64,000 nucleotides of DNA from an uncultured Sphingomonadaceae bacterium (GTDB taxonomy: Bacteria > Pseudomonadota > Alphaproteobacteria > Sphingomonadales > Sphingomonadaceae). Location of the stretch: positions 372,001-436,000 of the forward strand of contig CANMFX010000002.1 of assembly GCA_947497315.1 (NCBI GenBank). Reading direction: 5' to 3'. This document shows positions 18,801-27,800 of this stretch, one piece after another. Position 1 is the stretch's first letter. Each line of letters opens with the position of its first letter. The notes below the pieces were generated by a model. The model had not been told where the DNA came from, did not search any database, and saw only the letters and a list, made by a program, of their open reading frames with translations. Position numbers and translations under genes: made by a program.

Positions 18801-21800
18801 AGCCTCGGCAATAATTGCGAATAGCGAATCCAGTGGCGATCAGCTAACCGGAATAGAAAATGCCCTTGGCTCACATTATGCAGACACGATTACCGGCAAT
18901 GCTGATGACAATATTCTCAAAGGCAATAGGGGAGATGACACCCTCACTGGCCTGACAGGCGCTGACGTTCTGGTCGGCGATGATGGCGATGATACGCTGG
19001 ATGGCGGCGTCGGCGAAGACAATCTGGATGGCGGTGCTGGCAATGATCTGATCAAAGGCGGCGATGGAAAAGACGTTCTGGCAGGCGGCAACGGCAATGA
19101 CATATTGCTGGGCGATGACGGTGTCGGTGCGGATGATCAGCTGATCGGTGGCGCCGGGATTGACCGACTTGAAGGTGGAGCAGGCAACGATGTCTTGTTG
19201 GGCGGAGAGGGCGATGACTCTTCGGTCAGTTTGATTTCGGCCGGGGCAGGTCCGCAAACAACTCTTGCAGCCGGGCTTTACGGAGGCGATGGCGATGATG
19301 TTTTGGACGGCGGTGCTGGTGACGATACGCTGGATGGCGGGCTGGGCGCAGATCAATATTTATTCAATCGTGATAGCGGGAACGACACGGTCATAACCGG
19401 CGGCGGGAATGACGAACTTGTCTTTGATGATATTGCTTCCGACCAGCTTTGGTTTAGCGAGGTGCCCGGAGCTGCGGCTGGCAATTTTGACCTGCTGATC
19501 ACTGTTATCGGGACGGGAACAAGCGTACTGGTAAAAGATTGGATCCTTTCGTCTGGAGACAATGCAAATCAGGCGCGCCGGATCATCGCGTCTGATAAAG
19601 CTATGGCTGGCGGCGATGTCGCCGCGCTGGTTTCGGCGATGAGTACCCATGGTACATCTGTACCTGCTGCATGGCCAGCAACTCCTGACCAGGCTTTCCT
19701 AGATACATATGATTCTGTCTGGCAGGATTTCTCCGAATATGAAGATCGTGCCACCATAATGGGCACGGCAAATGTCGATACGATCAATGTCGACCCGGCT
19801 TTGATTGGTGGAACACGCTATGAAGCACTTGCTGGGAATGACACTGTCAATGCCGGTATTGCCGACGATATTCTGGTTGGTGGTGCGGGTTCAGATACTT
19901 TAAATGGTGGCGCAGGTGATGACCAGTTTCTGTATGCAACCGATATAGGGTACGATCAGATCGATGGCGGAGAAGGCTATGACAGCCTTGTGGCGACGCA
20001 AAATGACGCGCGAATCTACGTTCAATCGCTAACCAATGTTGAAGCAATTTCGACAGGCTCTTTCACTGGCGTTGAGTTGCATATACTGACTGGTAGCACG
20101 CTGGATTTGAGTAATGTGGCGATTGATGGCGCCCTGACCATAGTTGGTAGTAATGGTGATGAGATCATTACCGGAACCGCAGGAGATGACGTTATTCAGG
20201 GCCTGAGCGGCGCTGACGCTTTGAACGGCGGTCAGGGAGACGATATTCTGCGCGGCGGTACCGGGAGTAATGTTATAGACGGTGGTGAGGGTGTTGATAC
20301 ATATGACGCAAGGGACATTGGTACGGTCAGCGTTATAATTGCACCAGGTGTGTTCGGTGATAGCCCTGTTGGCACTCATATCACCGGACCAGATGTTACT
20401 ATTGAAAATTTCTTTTTCCCTAATCCATCCAATGACACCAGTAGTTTCATCAATATCGAAAATATCATTGGCGGAACTAACGATGATTTCATTTTTGGTT
20501 CTGACGGTGCAAATATCCTTGACGGGCATGACGGCAACGACACGATAGATGGTGGTGCGGGCAATGACATATTAATCGGTGGTGCTGGAAGTCTGGGAGA
20601 TGCCCTTAGTGGTGGTGCGGGGAATGATACCGCGAGCTACGTGACTATGACAGACGCCTTTGGTGCGGCTACGGCCGATGCTTCGACTGGCATCATCATT
20701 GACGGGGTGCGCGCAGACCTCGGGGCGCACAGTTCAGTTGACGGGGTATCACCGCCGGTGCTCAGAGCCTCGCAGGGCGATGGGCATGGCGACTGGTATC
20801 ATGAGATCGAAAATCTGACGGGATCGAAATTCAACGATCTGTTGACGGGCGATGCCAATAACAACGTACTGACCGGCGGCGGCGGAGATGATGCGCTTTA
20901 TGGTGGTGCAGGATTTGATACGGCAGTCTTTTCCGGAAAACTGTCCGATTATTCCATCAACACAGGTGCGATCACAACTGTTACGGATTTGCGGACCGGA
21001 AGTACCAGTCTGATAACCGACGGCACAGACAAGCTGCAGAATATCGAATCTATTCGCTTTGCGGATATGACCATAAGTCTTGGTATTGACCCGAACAATC
21101 AACCCATACTCGGTGAACCTGAGATGGTTGATCAGGTTTGGGAAGACGGTGTTCTCGCAAACTACACAATCCCTGAGACGGCCTTTATCGATCTTGATTT
21201 GGGTGACGCACTGGTCTTTACAGTATCACTTTCAGACGACAGTGCAATCCCGGCCTGGCTTAATTTCAATGCAACAACTCAAACCTTTACGGGTACACCT
21301 CCTCTCTCAGCGGTCGGATCAGTTCTAGAGGTCAAGGTTACTGCAACGGATCAGGGCTATTCGATTTCTGACAACTTCCTTATCACCATTTCCGAAGCAC
21401 TGGGAAGTGATGTTGTCGGAACGACCGGCGATGACGTCCAAGCGGGTACATTCCGGCGGGAGACGATGATCGGTCTTGCGGGGAATGATATTTTTGCCGG
21501 ATCCGCTGGTGCAGACATTATTGATGGCGGAGCGGGCGCTGATCAGGTTGATTATTCGGCATCACTGGCGGCGGTTACGGTCGATCTGGGTATCGGAACC
21601 GGCATTGGCGGCGATGCCGAGGGTGACCAGTTTGTTGCTATCGAAAGCGCGTTGGGTTCTGCCTTTGGCGACAATATTATCGGTACAGATGGTGGCGACA
21701 CTCTTGATGGCGGTTCAGGCGGAGCCGACCGCATTGACGGCGGCGCAGGCGATGACCTCATCAAAGGCGGTGACGGAGAAGATACGCTGCTTGGCGGTGC

Positions 21801-24800
21801 AGGAAACGATACTATTTACGCGGGCGCGCGTAATGATGGATCACTGGAAGACGTGATCGACGGTGGAAACGGCGTTGATGAATTGCGTTTGACCGATAGT
21901 ATCTTCGGAGCGATTGTTGACCTTTCGAATGATGGGATCAGCCCGATATCGATTGAACATGTCGTTGGTTCCAACTTCAGTGATATAATCACCGGTAACG
22001 GGTACAGCAATATTCTCAACGGCGGCTTGGGCGGCGACAATGTCGCTGGCGGTCGCGGAAATGACCGGGTTAACGGCGATGCTGGTAACGATATACTTTC
22101 AGGCGATAGTGGCGATGATATTCTGCGTGGTGGTGCAGGAAATGACCGACTGATTGGCGGTAGTGGAGCGGATCAGCTATATGGCGACAGCGGAATTGAT
22201 ACGGTCGACTATCGCGCATCCCTCGCTGGGGTTTCGGTTAATCTAACCACCAACGCAACCAGCGGCGGAGATGCGCAAGGCGACGTTATCGCTAATCTTT
22301 CCATCGAGAATATCGACGGTTCTGATTTTGACGACTCATTGACAGGTTCGCTTGTCAACAACGTGCTTAAGGGTTTTGCGGGCAATGATACGCTTCAGGG
22401 TGGTGAAGGAGACGACACACTTGATGGCGGTGAAGGCATTGATACAGCGGTGTATAGTGGCAATCGCTCGGACTATCTGATTGATGACGTAAACAAGACA
22501 ATAACCGATATCAATCTCGCGAACGGGAATGATGGTGTAGACACATATGTCGATCTCGAATTTGTCGAGTTTGCTGGGGGAGAAACTGTCGAGTTAGCAA
22601 ATGCAGGCAACTTGGCGCCAGTTACCGGCACGCCCGGTCTTGCTGACCAGTTATGGATCGACAACGCGGATTTTGTTTATACAATACCGACTTCCGCCTT
22701 CACCGATGCGGATGGCAATCAAACCGATCCCTATGATGGATTGAGTTTCGTTGCCACGTTCGCCGACGGCTCGGCTCTGCCGTCATGGTTGACGTTTGAC
22801 CCAACCGGCAAGACTTTTGGCTATTCCAGTGAATCGGCGGCTATCGGTTCCAATCTCAACGTACGGGTCACGGCATCCGACGGCACTTCGTCCATCTTCG
22901 CAGACTTCAACATTTCAATCATCGAGGGGCCAGGCGAGACGATAGTAGGCACGGTAGCTGGCGAAACCATCGAAGGAACGTTCCGGTCAGAAGCGATCAA
23001 CGCGCTGGATGGGGATGACGTGGTTATGGGCTCTCTCGGAGCCGATATGATCGATGGTGGTGCGGGCACGGATACCGCCGACTATCTGAATTCTGCAGCA
23101 GGTGTGACAATCGGTCTGGACGGAAGTGTCGGCAGTGGCGGTCAGGCGGAAGGTGATACCCTTGTCAGCATCGAACGGCTGCACGGCTCGCAATTGGCTG
23201 ATAGCCTTAACGGTTCTGCCGCTGACGATATTCTTGATGGTCGTGACGGTGATGACATATTGGATGGCGGGGATGGCAATGACACCATCCTTGGAGATGG
23301 CGGCAATGACACTCTGTATGGCGGAGCGGGCGACGATAATCTGATCGGCGGAGCGGGTGCTGACGCATTCTTTGGCGGTTCTGGCTCTGACTATGCGAAC
23401 TACTATTATTCCGGACTGACGGCGGAACAAGTGCTTGTGAGTCAAGGCGTAACTGCTGATCTTGGCAATGCATCCGCCAATACCGGATTTGCAGCCGGTG
23501 ACACCTATGATGGAATAGAAAAGCTATTCGGCACCGCATTTGACGATAATCTGTTTGGCGATGCCAATGGCAACACCATCAGGGGCGCTGAAGGCAGCGA
23601 CCTGCTATTTGGCCGCGCTGGAGGCGATTATCTGGATGGCGGAGATGGTGCAGATACCCTTGATGGCGGCATTGGCGCTGATATCATTCTAGGCGGATTG
23701 GGCAACGATCTTATCCATGCGCTTGTTGTTGGAGAGGACACAATTGATGGTGGCGAGGGTATCGATACCGTTAGTTTCGCAGCTACTTCAGCGGCACTGT
23801 CGATTGATATCGACAATCCAGCGCATAAACTAACCAGCATTGAAAATATCGTCGGTGGCACTGGCAATGATGATGTTCTGGGCAATGCAGCGGCCAACCA
23901 GATAGATGGTGGTGCCGGTAACGATACGATCGAAGGTGGCGCAGGCGCTGATATTTTGAATGGTGGGAGCGGTGTTGATACATTGACCTACGCCGGCTCG
24001 GTGGCTGGAACCACTTTCATGTCCGGCCTGATCGGTGCATCGTCAGTCAATGGCTTTGTTATCGCAGCCGAGGTTAATCGAATGTTGGACGGTGTTGATG
24101 TCAACATTCAAACCAACAGCGCAAACGGAGCCGATGCGACTGGCGATACAATTTCGGGCTTCGAAACGCTGGTCGGGTCAAGCCACTCGGATCGCTTGCA
24201 TGGTACTGACGGCAACAGCGAGGTCCACGGCGGCGCAGGTAATGACGTTGTCTACGGCGGTGCAGGGGACGATACGCTCCATGGCGGTTCAGGGGATGAT
24301 TTCATCTTCGGTGAAGCCGGCGCTGATATGATTTATGGCGGTGATGGCGACGATCGCCTATTTGGCGAAGGTGACAGCGATAGTCTGCACGGCGGAGCCG
24401 GTAACGATATCCTGGATGCCGGCGATGCTGGCGATATGCTGGATGGTGGAACGGGAGATGACATTCTGATCGGCGGTGCTGGTGATGATCAATATTTCCT
24501 CACCAAAACCAGTGGTTCGGACATTATTTACAACTATGATTCCAGTGCGGCATTGGCCTTGGACCTTCAAGACGTTGTTCAATATTCCGCCGATATAACA
24601 AAATCCGACATCTGGTTCACCAAGGAAGCAGGAACAAAAGACTTGCGCGTCAAGGTCTTAGGTGAACCGTCTCAGGTCATTATCAAAGACTGGTTTGTTA
24701 ATACCACGGCAGGTGACTTCACCAATGCTGGTGCGCAATTTGTATTGCGAATGTTTATTGCCGGTGAATCCACTGCGACGACCGTCGACAGTCTTTCGCA

Positions 24801-27800
24801 ACTGCTTACGACAATGGCGGCCATCCCTGAGCCCACCAGTCTGGCTGAATTAACACCTGCGCAACAGGATGCGATCAACAACGCATGGATTCTCAATACG
24901 CCGCCTACCATAGTGGCAGATGCCAATAATCCGACGGAACTCGATGAAGACGGCACAGCGGTTCTTTACTTCGATGTCGAGGACAGCGGTCAGACACCGC
25001 TGGCATCCATTCAGGTTCTGCCCGGACAAAGCGGAGCGGTTGAAATTGTATCCATAGATCTTGTGCCGGGTGCCGGAAATGAAGGACGTCGCAAAGTGAC
25101 GGTTCGCGGCCTTCCCGATGCCAGTGGTGCTGGATCGATCATGCTGACAGCATCTGACAGTATATTTGATTCCACACCTCTGACCGTGCCCCTCACTGTA
25201 AATGCGGTGGCTGATGGCGTCACGATCGGTGCGCTTGGCGACGTCAGCGGTAATGCCGATACCGTCATCAATCTGCCCCAAATTTCCGCCGGACTGATTG
25301 ATGATGACGGTTCCGAAGTCATCGACTATTTGAATGTCGAGGGTATTCCCGCAGGCGCGATATTGTCAGACGGCACGAACAGCTTCACTGCAACCGGCGG
25401 CTCGACCTCGGTCGATGTCAAAGACTGGGATCTGGCAGCGCTTCGGATAACACCGCCCTTGGGCAGTGCCGCTGATTTCTCACTTAATATTAGCACTCGT
25501 TCGCGAGAAACCAGCAATGGCGCCGTATCGACCGACAACACGCAAACAATTGCCGTCAGTGTTAATGGCGCGCCTACAGCTATTGGCGTGGCACCTTCGT
25601 CCTTTGATGAAAATGCTGTGGGTGCTGGTTCCGGCGGAACGCTGGTGGCGACCCTGTCTGCAACTGATCCTGACGGAACAGCAGGCCTGACCTATACAAT
25701 TGACGGTGGACCGCAGGCGTCCAAATTCCGTGTGGAGGGCAATCTTCTCTATCTCGCTGACGGTCAATCTCTCGACTATGAAGCGGGCGATGCACTCGTC
25801 GACATTCGTGTTACTGACAGCGATGGACTAAGCTTTGTCCGCAACAATATCGCCATCCGTCCGGTGGATTTGAATGAAGCGCCGACAACCCCGAGTTCGA
25901 CAAGTTCCACTGTAGTATTTGACGAAAATCAGATTGGCGATACCGGCGTTCGTTTCTCCTCCACCGATCCCGATGGCGACCCGATTACCTATGTTTTCTC
26001 TGCAACCGGGACCGCAACAAATGGCAAATACTCCATTCAGAATGGTAACCAGCTGTGGGTGTCTTCGGCACTTGACTATGAAAACGACGCCAATGGTTCA
26101 TTCGGCATTGTCGCAACGGCGAATGGTCAGACGTCAGCGGCGATTACCCAGAATGTAACGATCCGAAATATCAATGAAGCGCCGGTATTGACTGGCGGTG
26201 CGACTGCAAGCGTTGCGGAAGGCTCTGCGGGGGGTACGGTACTGAAGACATTGACGTCAACAGACCCTGACCAGAATGAGATTGCATTTGGTGAAACAGG
26301 TCATGTCTACTCCATAGCTGCGGGAGACACGAGCCGGTTCGAGATTGTCGGTAACCAGTTGCGGGTCAAGGCGGGTGTGGTGTTCGATTATGAAGCCGCC
26401 ACCAGCTATAATCTGACGCTGCGGGTCCGGGACAATAACGGCAATAGCGGGACGCTGTCCGATGATCAGGCGTTCACGGTCAATATTACGAATGTCAACG
26501 AAGGCCCCTATAGCCTGGTTGACGTCAATGCATCCTATGGCTCGGGCGCAAGCGGCGTCGTTGGCCAGATTAGCGATGGTGCTACTGCTGGCGTACTCGC
26601 AGGGATCACCGCCAGAGCGACGGATCCGGATGGCGATACGCTAAGCTATGCGATTGTTGGCGGGAACACAGGAGACTGGTTTACGATTAACTCCAGCACC
26701 GGCGTAGTGTCTGTGAAAAGCGGCAGAACCGTGCAATATGAATCGACGACCAACGGTCAGGTGACTCTCAATATCAGAGCGTCCGATGGTTCGCTAACCG
26801 TCCAGAACAATAATTTCACCATCAATGTCCTGGACGTTAACGAGACACCGACGTTCACATCCGCTGCGTCTGCTTCAATAAGCGAAACGGCGGCTGGTGG
26901 TAGCTTTGTTCATACCATAACCACGGGCGATCCGGACAAGGATGCCGCGCTGTTCGGTGAGGCAGGGCATGTGCTCTCAATAGCCGGGGGCAGCAGTCTG
27001 TTCGAGATTGTCGGCAATCAGTTGCGGACCAAATCCGGTACGGTTCTGGACTATGACAATCCTGTCAACAGGACCCACAATCTGACGTTGCAGGTGCGCG
27101 ATAATAATGGTGCTTCGGGGTACAAGTTTGCTAATCAGGCATTTACCGTCAATGTCACCAACGTCAATGAGAAGCCAAGTACACCCAACGCTTTCAGCAC
27201 CAGCGTCTATGAGAACAACAGTGGTATATTGCTGACATTTGGCGGATCGGTGGATCCGGAAGGGCAAGGGATTACCTATAGTTTTGCATCGGGGGGTAAT
27301 CCGGGCGGGTTGTTTAGCATCAATGGCTCCGGGCAACTGGTCCTGAATTCGGCGCTGAATTACGAAGCCAGACCAGCGGCTTTCTCTGCCGGCTATGCCG
27401 ACGTTAAAGTGGTTGCGACCACGGCTAGCGGTCCGGTGTCCAGCATAAGGACCGGGCGGATCACTTTGCTGAATGTGAATGAAGCCCCCGGCACTCCATC
27501 TCAGCCCGGCAATGCAAGCATCGCGGAGAACGCAACCGGCTATGCCGGCGTGGCGTTCACGGGCGCGACTGATCCGGATGGCGATCCTGTATCCTACGTG
27601 TTTGCCAATAGCAGTACGGTTTCGGGCAAGTTTGAAATCAAGAATGGCAACCAGTTGCATGTAAGGTCAGCGTTTGACTACGAAGCGACTCCGACAGCAG
27701 GTGTTCCAACGGTCTACGCTTACGCCAATGGCCAACGCAGTGCCGGTGGCCGTTCACTGACGCTGAATGTGGGGAACGTGGATGATAATCTGCCAACTGC

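Noticed and set aside
15712-24480. CRISPR-like or satellite array
   Set aside because: The periodic sequence is in frame, degenerate and codes GGxGxDxLx throughout; there are no constant repeats with unique spacers.
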